NCBI GenBank assembly: GCA_964410105.1
Contig: CAYPFY010000008.1
Location: forward strand, 86,536-150,535
Source: CAYPFY01 sp964410105
GTDB lineage: Bacteria > Bacteroidota > Ignavibacteria > UBA10030 > SZUA-254
Direction: 5' to 3'
DNA: 64,000 nucleotides
Shown here: positions 1 to 8,794 of the stretch, piece by piece
How the letters are laid out: each line of letters opens with the position of its first letter
How positions within the stretch are numbered: position 1 is the first letter of the stretch
Position numbers and translations under genes: made by a program
The notes under the pieces: model-generated
Database searches by the model: none
What the model was told of the DNA's origin: nothing
The model's input: the letters and a program-made list of their open reading frames with translations, nothing else

Positions 1-1982
1 CCGGAGTACACGTCCGTGACGAGGAGACTCTGGTACGCGAGTGAGGAGCTCAGAGTCACCTGGATGTTCCGTTGCTCATTCGAAAGTCCACGTCTGTTAA
101 CGATCATGAAATACTTATCGTTCGAGCCAATTGTGTCGAAAATACCAACCTCAACGAAAGTTGAGGTGGACCCGTCCTGAGTACCGGAGAGAGTCGAGCT
201 CTGCACTCCTGAGACGACGGAACTCACGTTTGCAATCTGGCCCAGGTGAATGCTGGCCGCATTTTTCCATTGAAGGTTAAGTAGTTTAGGACCTATTACA
301 TCGAGCACCCCGTGAAATTCCTTGAGAGCGTACCATTTGTAGTTAGGGACGTGATGGCCGACGGTGACGTCGGTCGTCGGATTCCCTTGCGCATCGACTA
401 TGTCTGTCAAGGAGTGGTAGTCATCACCTCCGGCGGAACTGCCTAATGCGGCATAGGGAAGGCTAGCGTACGTGAAATAAATTAGGCCCTTGGCCCCGTA
501 GGCAAGGCTCAAATATGCCTGCGCAAAGATCTCATTACGTGTAGGGTCTCGAAAAAGATACACTGTTTTCGTCTGATCTGCCGTATTAACTTGTGTATAA
601 CGATCCACCTGCATGGTAAACCAGAATGGTATATCATCCGAGGCGGTGCTGGGATCGCCATTCGCTGCTGTGATAGAGTTGCGAAGATTGGGGGTTAGGT
701 AGTCGTATGAGTACTGAATGCTATTCGTACCCGATGAGGCCGAATCGATACTGTGCAAGTTATCTCTAGGGTTACTCGACGACCCCCAGATCGAATATGT
801 GTCTGTAATCAGTTCACTGGGACGAACTGTGCCGATATAGCTTTGAAGCTCAGACAGGCTTTGTGCTGAGTAATCAGAGAGCGATCCATTCATGGCTACT
901 CCCGTCGCCTGCTTTGCCAACTCAGATACCTTGCTATACGCCCGAAAATTGGTTGCACCCGGCTCATCTCCATACCATCTGAAATTGCGGGTAGTATCGA
1001 AAGCATTAACATTTAATAAATAACTTTTTATCTGGTTGTACGTCGTCGAAGAGTCGGAGGCAACAAACAATTTGTAGTCATAGAGGTCGCGCACGCGAAG
1101 GTAATCGATGTAGAGGTCGGACGAGCCCGACCATTGCACTCGGACGTCAGTATTATAATAGACTTTGGAGATGTAGGTGGCAAGAGAGGTGACTATGTCG
1201 ATATCTTCGTACTGGCCAGGATGATGAAACATATCGGCCCAAATCGTATATGTGCCACCGTAGCTGGATGGGTTCCCGGGGGGCGCAGAAGGCTGATTTC
1301 CAGGATCTGGAATCGATCCATTGCCACCCATAAAGTAACTAGAAGACGTCCGCACCGGGGTGAGGATGACTTGGCCAACAGGAATATGCTGCGTATTATT
1401 ACCAACGAGTTTCATTCGGAAGATGAAATGGAATTGATCACTGTTGTCCGTGTAAAAAAACTCGTCAAGCCAAGATAACACTCCATGCAAAAGAGTGCCC
1501 GCCGTATCGAAGCCAACCCTTGCTCGGTAAACGACTGACCCTGAGGATGGAGGATCATTAACTTCGTCCCCGGTGGCCGGGAGCCTGTCGAATCCAGACC
1601 CAAACGTTCGATCATCTAGAGGTAGCCCACCGACCTGGTACAGTTTCTCAATTCCCTTGCGGTAAAGCCTCGCCGTAGTCTGACCGCCTGTGCCCGGAGG
1701 ACCAATATTCTCGTTGAACACCTTGATCGGCGAATTTATGGGGAGAGAAGTGTTGTCGCCGACAGTCACCGTATGCGTTATCCCCATTCGTTGCATTTGG
1801 GCCATATACAATCCAGAATCGGAGTAGTTGATCTGGGTGGAGTGACCCGGATTGTATTCAGCCTGCAACCAATACGGATCAACGAAGCTTATTCTCGGGA
1901 ATTGCTGGGTAACGCAGTCAGAGTTGGACATTAAGATAAGGATAGCAATTAATATGCCCCTTTGGATTTGTGCGTCTTTCAC
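1..1982 (-). CDS. Secreted glycoside-hydrolase-like protein, C-terminus cut off by window edge
   Basis: An open frame runs without a stop from a GTG at 1982 to the left window edge (about 660 codons). The start is set by AGGAGGA ending five bases upstream. The N-terminus (KDAQIQRGILIAILILMS) is a signal-peptide-like hydrophobic stretch. Around codons 330-360 there is RWYGDEPG, and around codon 500 RNEIFAQAYLSLAYGAKGL followed by IYFTYASLP, a pattern I associate with TIM-barrel glycosidases of the beta-galactosidase-like kind, where an Asp-Glu-Pro turn and a late AYGAKG strand are common. The family assignment is inference; the substrate is unknown. It lies 22 bases behind the FG-GAP protein gene and is probably cotranscribed with it. 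Its real C-terminus, perhaps a T9SS domain, lies outside. GC appears lower than in the genes further right. Confidence 0.7.
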   Translation of the reverse strand, partial: MKDAQIQRGILIAILILMSNSDCVTQQFPRISFVDPYWLQAEYNPGHSTQINYSDSGLYMAQMQRMGITHTVTVGDNTSLPINSPIKVFNENIGPPGTGGQTTARLYRKGIEKLYQVGGLPLDDRTFGSGFDRLPATGDEVNDPPSSGSVVYRARVGFDTAGTLLHGVLSWLDEFFYTDNSDQFHFIFRMKLVGNNTQHIPVGQVILTPVRTSSSYFMGGNGSIPDPGNQPSAPPGNPSSYGGTYTIWADMFHHPGQYEDIDIVTSLATYISKVYYNTDVRVQWSGSSDLYIDYLRVRDLYDYKLFVASDSSTTYNQIKSYLLNVNAFDTTRNFRWYGDEPGATNFRAYSKVSELAKQATGVAMNGSLSDYSAQSLSELQSYIGTVRPSELITDTYSIWGSSSNPRDNLHSIDSASSGTNSIQYSYDYLTPNLRNSITAANGDPSTASDDIPFWFTMQVDRYTQVNTADQTKTVYLFRDPTRNEIFAQAYLSLAYGAKGLIYFTYASLPYAALGSSAGGDDYHSLTDIVDAQGNPTTDVTVGHHVPNYKWYALKEFHGVLDVIGPKLLNLQWKNAASIHLGQIANVSSVVSGVQSSTLSGTQDGSTSTFVEVGIFDTIGSNDKYFMIVNRRGLSNEQRNIQVTLSSSLAYQSLLVTDVYS

Positions 1983-2004
1983 GGGGTCCTCCTTTTAAGT
2001 TGGC

Positions 2005-3615
2005 TTATCGAACCAATATCATTTTTCTCGTAAGACTTTGTCCATTAATCGTCAGGCGATACAGATAAATTCCGCTGGACACATCCGTTCCCTGTCCGTC
2101 CCTCCCGTCCCAGCGGGCTTGGTGTTCGCCAGACGTATATTCGAGGTAGTTGAGAATCTTCTTCACCTCCTTCCCTGAGATATCATAAATCGAAAGGCTG
2201 ACATGAATCCGTAGCGCACTCGCGCCTGTCGCCGGAACAACAAACTTGATCGTAGTCTGGGAATTGAAAGGGTTTGGGTAATTCTGAAGGAGAGAGAATT
2301 GGTTTGCCACGGACGCACCACCGTGGTCAAATATGCCAGTCACGATTGACGTATCACCTCCAAAGATTTCTACGCGACCACGACCGTTGTAGGACCCTGG
2401 GTCATTATTCCACGCGCCGAACATTATGTCGTCGATCCCATCCCCATTGATATCCCCAGATCTCCCAACGGCCACACCAGCCCCATCATACGTATTGTTG
2501 AATCCGCTGAAACTTAAATCGAAATCTCCAGTCATCCTCTCGCTCCCGAGGTAAACCAGAACCTCACCATAACCATCATAGCCGCTTTTACCCCCGTATA
2601 TGATATCGCCATATCCGTCGTGGTTGATGTCCCCCGCACTTGACATCTGCCACGGTCCCCCCGAGAATCTGCCCGCCTTCAGTGCAAGGTCAGGGATGGT
2701 ATCAAAGGGCTGTCCCCCGAAATAGACCAACGCCAGAGTATCCGCTGGATGCAGGTAAGCAACGGCAAGATCGTTGTAACCGTCTCCGTTTATGTCACCC
2801 ACAACTTGTGCGACCTGAGAACTATAAAGTGTGAACGCAGGGTTTGTGTCAGGGTGTGCGGACCCTAAATAGACGTTCAGGTACGTGAATGAACTGCCGT
2901 AAACCCCGCGGATGCCTCCAATGATGAGATCGCTGTATCCGTCTCCATTAATATCACCCGCAGCGAGTCCTAGCTCCCCCAGATAGTACTTGGCGCTATC
3001 GCCAGTAACAACCCAATCAGGAATGTTGTCCATCGGCGATCCCCCGAAATAAACGTAGACCTTCCCCTGGTAGTTGCCATTCTTATACGCGGGGGCGGTA
3101 ATGGCAATATCTTCGTAGCCATCCCCATTGAAGTCGCCAATTGCAAATGGTTTTCCAAATCCATCGGCGGTGTCCGGACTTCTAAACGTCAAATCCGGTA
3201 CCGAGTCGACGTGTATACCGCCATAGTAGAGATCTGTATGGAGATCCGCGTAAGGATCAGTTCCGTCGAAGTGGAGGAACAAGAGGTCTTTGACGGAGTC
3301 ACCGTTGACGTCCGAGGCTGCCGGGAGAATTGCGTTACGGAAGGTTAAGCGGGGCAAGCTATCGATGGGTGACCCTCCGAAAATAAGGTAGCAATTCAGT
3401 TCACCTCGCGCCGAGACGAGAATATCCGGGTAACCGTCATGATTTTGATCACCTACTCCGACCACTACATCTCCTAGCAGACTCGTATCACTTGAGCCAA
3501 CTGCCTCAAAAATATGCTTAGGAGTCACAAGTAAGCGACCATCGCTCCTCAACGAGAAGGACATCGCGCCAATTAAAGTGATGATCAAAAGCGCTAGAGG
3601 GGTGAAGTTCTTCAC
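2005..3615 (-). CDS. FG-GAP/VCBS repeat protein with T9SS C-terminal sorting domain
   Basis: A 536-residue secreted protein. I prefer the GTG at 3615 because AAGGGAT sits just upstream and the product then begins with a clean signal peptide (KNFTPLALLIITLIGAMSFS); the frame stays open to 3699. The body holds about seven FG-GAP-type repeats, each with an Asp-rich calcium loop (for example GDINGDGYSDLIIGG, GDFNGDGYEDIAI), the integrin-alpha beta-propeller pattern. The last 90 residues are a type A T9SS sorting domain (QNYPNPFNSQTTIKF, then GIYLYRLTINGQ and a final KMILVR). Expected role: surface-attached or released adhesin or sugar-binding propeller, no enzymatic residues seen. First gene of a probable two-gene unit with the glycosidase-like gene downstream. 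Confidence 0.85.
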   Translation of the reverse strand: MKNFTPLALLIITLIGAMSFSLRSDGRLLVTPKHIFEAVGSSDTSLLGDVVVGVGDQNHDGYPDILVSARGELNCYLIFGGSPIDSLPRLTFRNAILPAASDVNGDSVKDLLFLHFDGTDPYADLHTDLYYGGIHVDSVPDLTFRSPDTADGFGKPFAIGDFNGDGYEDIAITAPAYKNGNYQGKVYVYFGGSPMDNIPDWVVTGDSAKYYLGELGLAAGDINGDGYSDLIIGGIRGVYGSSFTYLNVYLGSAHPDTNPAFTLYSSQVAQVVGDINGDGYNDLAVAYLHPADTLALVYFGGQPFDTIPDLALKAGRFSGGPWQMSSAGDINHDGYGDIIYGGKSGYDGYGEVLVYLGSERMTGDFDLSFSGFNNTYDGAGVAVGRSGDINGDGIDDIMFGAWNNDPGSYNGRGRVEIFGGDTSIVTGIFDHGGASVANQFSLLQNYPNPFNSQTTIKFVVPATGASALRIHVSLSIYDISGKEVKKILNYLEYTSGEHQARWDGRDGQGTDVSSGIYLYRLTINGQSLTRKMILVR

Positions 3616-4086
3616 AATATCCCTTGCCTTGTAAATGGCAAGTCTAATCTTTAGCCGCTTCACACGAAGGATTTCCCATGGACCGTTGTTAGACCTCATG
3701 CTCAGACGGATGCGTGAGCCGTTGTTTGCTATTTCGTTTCAGTCGACCCTGGCCGCACGGAAGGTGGGGAAATACACGCCCTTCGAAAATCGGAGAATCG
3801 CTCACAAATTACCTCTAAGCGGCCGGCGCCGCTGAACTTGAATAGAACTGTGGTGAAGAATTTAACCTTAAGCCCCCGGCGGAGAACACTTGAATTTACT
3901 GCATCTTCCCGCAAGAATCAAACAGTAAATCAGCTGAGGGCCGGTGCGCCTTGTGTCCGCCCAGGCTGGCGCGGCCCCCGTCAGATCCTTAACGATAACC
4001 CCAAAGGCTTACTTCAACTTTTGACTTCTGACCTACCCCTTTCAATAGTTGTAACAGATTCGCTCATCATGTAAAGGAGCAACGTC
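3616..4086. other. Intergenic region, no gene recognised
   Basis: About 470 bases between the FG-GAP gene start and the insertion-sequence remnant. Short frames exist on both strands but none has a ribosome site or recognisable protein features. It presumably holds the promoter of the FG-GAP gene; I cannot point to convincing boxes. Confidence 0.4.
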
Positions 4087-4345
4087 ATGAACAAGTGATT
4101 CACGGAGGATGAGATCAGCTTGGCGCTGAACCAGGCCAGGACTGGGGTTCCAGTCGGAGAGATCCAAGGGACTTTTGCCGAAGCACTATCGGTTGAATTC
4201 TTCCCAAAGACAAACCCTACCCCATCGGGACAGCACCGGATTCAGAAAACTGGGAGTGATTTTCGGAAGGAAAGAGACCCACGGCAAACTGAGAAAATTT
4301 GCCGTGGATCCCAAAGAATTCAGGAAGGTTTTTGTTCTGAAAATT
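4087..4345 (+). pseudogene. Decayed IS3-type orfA transposase remnant
   Basis: AAAGGAG lies seven bases before an ATG at 4087, and the frame reads MNK, stop, FTEDEISLALNQARTGVPVGEI. This closely resembles the helix-turn-helix start of IS3-family OrfA proteins (RFTEEQI...L.QAE.G.PV.E.CR). The TGA at 4096-4098 is where an Arg codon would be expected, so a single CGA to TGA change explains it. After VGEI the similarity moves to another frame: HGKLRKFAVDPKEFRK at about 4280-4330 resembles the leucine-zipper segment (N..LKKLVADLSLDK). So at least one nonsense and one or more frameshifts are present. No OrfB and no terminal inverted repeats were found. The remnant runs into the 3' end of the YceI gene on the other strand. 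Confidence 0.55.
4279..4307 (-). terminator. Perfect 10-bp stem-loop 12 bases past the YceI stop
   Basis: CCACGGCAAA and TTTGCCGTGG form a perfect 10-bp inverted repeat around a 9-base loop. It lies just downstream of the YceI gene on the minus strand and is followed by a pyrimidine-rich run (GTCTCTTTCCTTCC) rather than a pure T tract. A terminator or mRNA 3'-end stabiliser is the likely role; it also falls inside the insertion-sequence remnant. Confidence 0.4.
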
Positions 4346-4913
4346 CAAGAAGAAGACTTATCGTGACATCCTTCCCCACCACCATGCCGCCCGCTTCGGT
4401 CAGGGCCGACCATTTCACGCCATAGTCCAGTCGGTTGATGGTCGTTGACGCCTTGAATCCCGCCTTCATCAGCCCGCGGGAGTCCTTCATCGTGCCGCCG
4501 AATATTACATTGAACGTGGCCTTCCGGGTCACATCCCGGATCGTGAGAAAGCCTTCGAGGGCATAACTGTTATCGCCCACTTTTTTCCATGAGGCGCTCG
4601 TGAAGCTCATGTGCGGGTATTTTTCCGCATTCAGGAAATCATCCGATTTCACATGGCGATCGCGCATTTCATTCCCGGTCGAGAGGCTGCTCACATCGAC
4701 CGAGAAGGAAATCTTTGCGTTTGAGAAATCGCTCGTGGCGGAATCGATAGACCCGGAGAACGAGGTGAAGCGCCCCTCGACCTCCGAGATAACGAGATGG
4801 GGAACGGTGAATGAAATGCTGGAGTGGGCGTTATCCACAGCCCAGCGGGATTGCGACCATGCGTTCATAGCGACGAGCAGCGTCGCGCCAATGATCAAGA
4901 GTGCCTTCTTCAT
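4320..4913 (-). CDS. YceI-family periplasmic protein
   Basis: A 197-residue protein with a signal peptide (KKALLIIGATLLVAMNAWSQ) followed by a complete YceI lipocalin-like barrel: WAVDNAHSSISFTVPHL at the start, FSGSIDSAT, GNEMRDRHVKSDDFLNAEKYP in the middle (the family hallmark), and TTINRLDYGVKW near the end. YceI proteins bind isoprenoid-type lipids in the periplasm and are often induced by stress; the ligand here cannot be told from sequence. AAAGGAC precedes the ATG. The start lies 38 bases behind the stop of the Rossmann oxidoreductase gene, so the two are likely cotranscribed. Confidence 0.9.
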   Translation of the reverse strand: MKKALLIIGATLLVAMNAWSQSRWAVDNAHSSISFTVPHLVISEVEGRFTSFSGSIDSATSDFSNAKISFSVDVSSLSTGNEMRDRHVKSDDFLNAEKYPHMSFTSASWKKVGDNSYALEGFLTIRDVTRKATFNVIFGGTMKDSRGLMKAGFKASTTINRLDYGVKWSALTEAGGMVVGKDVTISLLLEFSEQKPS

Positions 4914-4951
4914 TGTGATTGTCCTTTATAGAGGTGATCATGTCAAAATGT

Positions 4952-5599
4952 TTAGGCCTGAGGATGGAGAATCTTCCATCCCGCGAGCCAGTTATACTGA
5001 TATCTCATCTGGAGACCGATCAGAAGCACCATCATCGCCTCAAGAGTTCTCGACGAGGAGAGACCTCCTGCGATGAGCGGATTAAACCCGGCATCCCTCA
5101 CGAGGTCCGAGACAATGGCGACTGCTTCTGAGTCGTCCCCTGCGACGAAGGAATCGATGACCTTCTCGTCGAGCCGTGGAGATGCAAAATCTGCTGCGAA
5201 CACGGTATTGAACGCCTTAACGACCTTCGAATGGGGCAAAAGTTTTGCCAATTCTTCCCCGGCGCTCGACTCGGTCGCAAGGCCGTCGTACGAATTATTA
5301 AGCGGATTGACAATGCTCACGACAATTTTCCCCGTCACCACCTCCTTAATCTTCGACGCGACGGCGGATTGCGCGCTATACGGCACGGCGGGAATGACAA
5401 TATCGGCTTCCCAGCTCGCTTCCCTGGAGCAGTCGAGAATTTCGACGTCGCCGGTCTTTTTGATACGTGTGAAAAGGTCAGCCAGCTTCTTCTGATCCTG
5501 GCCGGCAAGAAGGATGCGGTGACCTGCCAGTGCCAGATTCCTGGCGAGTCCGGAGCCCATATTCCCGGCGGCCCCGATAATTGCGACTGTCCGTTTCAT
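4952..5599 (-). CDS. NADPH-dependent F420-reductase-like Rossmann oxidoreductase
   Basis: A 215-residue protein. The ATG at 5599 is chosen over upstream starts because GAAAGGGA precedes it and the product starts directly with the dinucleotide fold: MKRTVAIIGAAGNMGSGLAR (GxxGxxG). Further features are VIPAVPYSAQ, SIVNPLNN, KAFNTVFAADF and VAGDD, as in the F420-dependent NADP oxidoreductase family; the tail SSRTLEAMMVLLIGLQ is also typical. In organisms without F420 such proteins act as generic NAD(P)H oxidoreductases of uncertain substrate. It precedes YceI by 38 bases and follows the Crp/Fnr gene by about 120 bases on the same strand. Confidence 0.85.
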   Translation of the reverse strand: MKRTVAIIGAAGNMGSGLARNLALAGHRILLAGQDQKKLADLFTRIKKTGDVEILDCSREASWEADIVIPAVPYSAQSAVASKIKEVVTGKIVVSIVNPLNNSYDGLATESSAGEELAKLLPHSKVVKAFNTVFAADFASPRLDEKVIDSFVAGDDSEAVAIVSDLVRDAGFNPLIAGGLSSSRTLEAMMVLLIGLQMRYQYNWLAGWKILHPQA

Positions 5600-5716
5600 A
5601 AAATCCCTTTCAGTTGAAATCTTCTGAAAGATACGCGGGAAGGGACGGGGAATGCATTCACCCCTGGTAAGAAAAAGCATTACCCTAGGATAACGGGCTG
5701 CCCTTCGGTGAGAAAA

Positions 5717-6298
5717 TTACGGTTTGCTGGCCATTTCGTGACGGATCCTGCTCAGCGATTGCGGGGTTATGCCGAGGTAGGAAGCGATCTGGCTTTGGGG
5801 GACGCGCTGGGAGATAGCGGGGTACATGGAAAGAAAGGAAAGATATCGATCTTTGGCGGAGGCGCTCAAAGAATCGACCACCCTCTTTGTTGAGGCGAGG
5901 TAATGGCGTTCAAGCAGCAGACGAAAAAACCTTTCAAATTTCGGCACGGCGGCGAGCAGGCTTTCCCTGGCCGGTTTCTCCAGCAAAAGAAGTTCGGAAT
6001 CCTCGACGGCGTCGATATTCATCGTGGCGGAGCCTCCGCTCAGGAAGCTGCACAGGTCTGAAATCCACCAATCCTCGACTGCAAACTGGAGGATATGTTC
6101 TTCCCCGGCGCCGTCGACGGTATAGCTGCGGAGGCAGCCCCGGGTCACGAAGGTCAGCGATTTGCAGACCTCCCCTTCCTGGAGCAGGAATTGTTTTCGC
6201 CTAATCTTCTTCGGTATAAAGAATTTCGTACAGACATCAAATTCCTCGTCGGTGAGATCAACGCGCTTCCGGACGTGCGTACGCAGAAGTTCAAACAT
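5717..6298 (-). CDS. Crp/Fnr-family transcriptional regulator
   Basis: A 193-residue regulator: cyclic-nucleotide-binding fold at about residues 20-130 (KFFIPKKIRRKQFLLQEGEV, CLRSYTVDGAGEEHILQFA, SELLLLEK) and a C-terminal winged helix ending QSQIASYLGITPQSLSRIRHE. It lacks an obvious Fnr four-cysteine cluster and a strict cAMP-binding RxS loop, so the effector is unknown. It belongs to the short Bacteroidota type whose helix-turn-helix ends in LSRIR. It starts only four bases after the stop of the copper ATPase gene, which suggests cotranscription and a role in the same stress response. No clear ribosome site is visible before the ATG. Confidence 0.88.
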   Translation of the reverse strand: MFELLRTHVRKRVDLTDEEFDVCTKFFIPKKIRRKQFLLQEGEVCKSLTFVTRGCLRSYTVDGAGEEHILQFAVEDWWISDLCSFLSGGSATMNIDAVEDSELLLLEKPARESLLAAVPKFERFFRLLLERHYLASTKRVVDSLSASAKDRYLSFLSMYPAISQRVPQSQIASYLGITPQSLSRIRHEMASKP

Positions 6299-6302
6299 AC
6301 TG

Positions 6303-8729
6303 TCAGAGTTTAATGCGGCGAAGTCTCAATGCATTCGCAATGACGGACACCGAACTGAACGTCATGGCGGCGCTAGCGATCACGGGGCTCAGCAGCAAGC
6401 CCGTAAAAGGGAAAAGGACGCCGGCAGCGACCGGGACGCCGAGAATATTATAGACAAAGGCGAGAAAAAGATTTTGTCGGATATTTCTCATCGTCTTCCG
6501 GCTCAGCGAACGGGCGCGGGCTATTCCACGGAGATCGCCTTTCACGAGAGTGATGCCAGCGCTTTCCATGGCGATATCGGTCCCGGTCCCCATGGCGATA
6601 CCGACGTCGGCCTGAGCCAGCGCGGGGGCATCGTTAATCCCGTCGCCGGCCATAGCCACGACATGCCCTTCCTCCTGAAATTTTCGGACAATCTCACCCT
6701 TCTTATCCGGGAGCACCCCGGCATAGAGTTTTTTTATGGAAAGCTTCTGTGCCACCGCTTCGGCGGTCGTCTTCGAGTCGCCCGTGAGCATCACAACCTC
6801 CGCCGGACCGTCCCTTCTGAGAGATTCGAGCGCTTCGGGGGATGATTTCTTCAGCGGATCCGCCACGCCGAGAAGGGCGGCCACTCTCCCGTCCACGGCG
6901 AGGTAAAGGACGGTTTGACCCTCCTTGCGCAGCCTTTCGGCTTCGGGTTCCAGCTCCGACGTACTCACATTCAGTTCTGTGAAAAGGGCGGCATTCCCCA
7001 GCGCCGCAGTCTTCCCTTGGAAAATTCCCATCACCCCCTTGCCCGGGAGATAGCGAAAATCTGTCGCGTCTGAAGCATCGACCCCGCGGCCCCGTGCGCC
7101 GGCAAGAATGGAAGCCGCGAGGGGATGTTCGCTCGCCCGTTCGAGCGAAGAGGCATAAAGCAACGCTTCCTTCTCGGAAAAAGATCCCGGAACAGGGATG
7201 ACAGACAGGAGCTGCGGTTTCCCTTCTGTGAGCGTTCCCGTTTTGTCGACAAGAAAAAGATCGGCATTTTCCAAGACTTCGAGCGACTCGGCGTTTCTTA
7301 TCAAAATCCCTGAGACGGCGCCGCGGCCCATGCCGACCATAATTGACATCGGGGTAGCCAGTCCGAGCGCGCACGGACAGGCGATGATAACGACCGCGAC
7401 GGCGTTGACCAGGGCGTGGGCCAGGCGTGGTTCGGGGCCGAGCAGGCTCCAGAGGATAAATGTCAGCGCGGCGACAACAAGAACGGCGGGGACAAAATAC
7501 GATGACACACGATCGGCGAGGCTTTGAATCGGGGCGCGGCTCCTCTGGGCGTGGCTGACGCTGCGGACAATCTGGGCAAGCAGGGTATCGTTGCCGACGC
7601 GATCGGCGCGCATTGTAAAACTTCCCGTCCCGTTCACCGTACCGCCGATCACGCGGGAACCGGCAGACTTTTCAACCGGCACAGGCTCGCCGGTAATCAT
7701 CGCCTCATCGATGGAACTCAGTCCATCGAGAACGGAGCCATCCACAGGCACCTTTTCACCCGGGCGGACCCTCAGCCGGTAACCGACCTGCACCGATGAG
7801 AGAGGAATATCCTCCTCTCCGGAGTCCCGCACGACCCGGGCGGTTTTCGGCGAGAGCGCCAGAAGAGCCCTGATAGCTGTCCCGGTCTCTTTCCTCGAAC
7901 GCAATTCAAGCACCTGGCCGAGGAGGACAAGAGTCGTGATAATCGCGGCCGATTCGAAGTACACGCCGACTTCGCCATCGGCGCCGCGGAAAGAAGAAGG
8001 AAAAATGCCGGGAGCGACTGTTGCCACCATGCTATAAAGATACGCGGTGGAAATCCCCGTGCCGATCAGCGTGAACATATTCAGAGTCCGGCCGAGCGAT
8101 TTCACGGCCCGCTCAAAAAAGGGCCAGCCTCCCCAGAGGACGGTAGGAGTTGAAAGCAGAAGCTCGCTCCAGGCCATTGAGGAATGATTCAAGTGAAAAG
8201 GGAGGACATCGGAGGTTGCAATCACAAGAATGGGAAAAGTCAGGGCGGCCGAGACCCAGAAGCGCCGCGTCATAGAAACCAGTTCCGGATCATCGTTCGA
8301 GGGAATTCGTTCCTCGAGAGCCATTCCGCAGATCGGGCAGAATCCGGGCGAACTTCGCACGATTTCAGGGTGCATCGGGCAGACGTACTCAGAGGAAGGA
8401 GCATCGGGAAGAAGCGGCTCGAGCGCCATCCCGCATTCAGGGCAGGAACCGGGACCGGCATGTCTGACCTCGGGATGCATCGGGCACGTATAGATCGCCG
8501 CGGCGGCACCGCCGGCATCCGCAGACTTCAGGGGCACGGATTCTCCCTTTTCCGGGCGATGGGATTTGCTCTCGCCGGCATGGGACGACGTCAGATACCG
8601 TTCCGGATCTGCATCAAACCGCTGCTTGCACCCCTTGGAGCAGAAAAAGTATTTTTCTCCCTTATATGTGCTCACTCCGGCTGCGGCGGACTCGTTGACC
8701 ATCATGCCGCAGACGGGATCCTTCGTCAT
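6303..8729 (-). CDS. copA: Copper-type P1B ATPase with YHS and two heavy-metal-binding zinc-ribbon-like domains
   Basis: An 808-residue inner-membrane metal exporter. The ATG at 8729 has GGAG eight bases upstream. Order: YHS domain at 1-45 (DPVCGMMV, FFCSKGCKQRF); two HMBD motifs at about 80-105 and 115-140 (YTCPMHPEV..GPGSCPECGM, YVCPMHPEI..SPGFCPICGM); membrane domain; ACPCALGLATP ion motif; DKTGTLTEGKP phosphorylation site; HP locus (ASEHPLAA); GDGINDAPAL hinge. YN and MTFSS in the last two helices match the P1B-1 (Cu+) class. There is no classical N-terminal HMA domain; the YHS and HMBD modules replace it. Downstream by four bases is a Crp/Fnr gene; upstream is a DUF1259 protein. Confidence 0.93.
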   Translation of the reverse strand: MTKDPVCGMMVNESAAAGVSTYKGEKYFFCSKGCKQRFDADPERYLTSSHAGESKSHRPEKGESVPLKSADAGGAAAAIYTCPMHPEVRHAGPGSCPECGMALEPLLPDAPSSEYVCPMHPEIVRSSPGFCPICGMALEERIPSNDDPELVSMTRRFWVSAALTFPILVIATSDVLPFHLNHSSMAWSELLLSTPTVLWGGWPFFERAVKSLGRTLNMFTLIGTGISTAYLYSMVATVAPGIFPSSFRGADGEVGVYFESAAIITTLVLLGQVLELRSRKETGTAIRALLALSPKTARVVRDSGEEDIPLSSVQVGYRLRVRPGEKVPVDGSVLDGLSSIDEAMITGEPVPVEKSAGSRVIGGTVNGTGSFTMRADRVGNDTLLAQIVRSVSHAQRSRAPIQSLADRVSSYFVPAVLVVAALTFILWSLLGPEPRLAHALVNAVAVVIIACPCALGLATPMSIMVGMGRGAVSGILIRNAESLEVLENADLFLVDKTGTLTEGKPQLLSVIPVPGSFSEKEALLYASSLERASEHPLAASILAGARGRGVDASDATDFRYLPGKGVMGIFQGKTAALGNAALFTELNVSTSELEPEAERLRKEGQTVLYLAVDGRVAALLGVADPLKKSSPEALESLRRDGPAEVVMLTGDSKTTAEAVAQKLSIKKLYAGVLPDKKGEIVRKFQEEGHVVAMAGDGINDAPALAQADVGIAMGTGTDIAMESAGITLVKGDLRGIARARSLSRKTMRNIRQNLFLAFVYNILGVPVAAGVLFPFTGLLLSPVIASAAMTFSSVSVIANALRLRRIKL

Positions 8730-8794
8730 CGGACTTTCTCCTGCTGACACGGTTCACGCCCCTTGCGGGCCCCGGGCTCAGGCTCCGCGATTTG

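Noticed and set aside
3838..4074. A 78-codon plus-strand frame before the insertion-sequence remnant
   Set aside because: No ribosome site, low-information sequence, no family resemblance.
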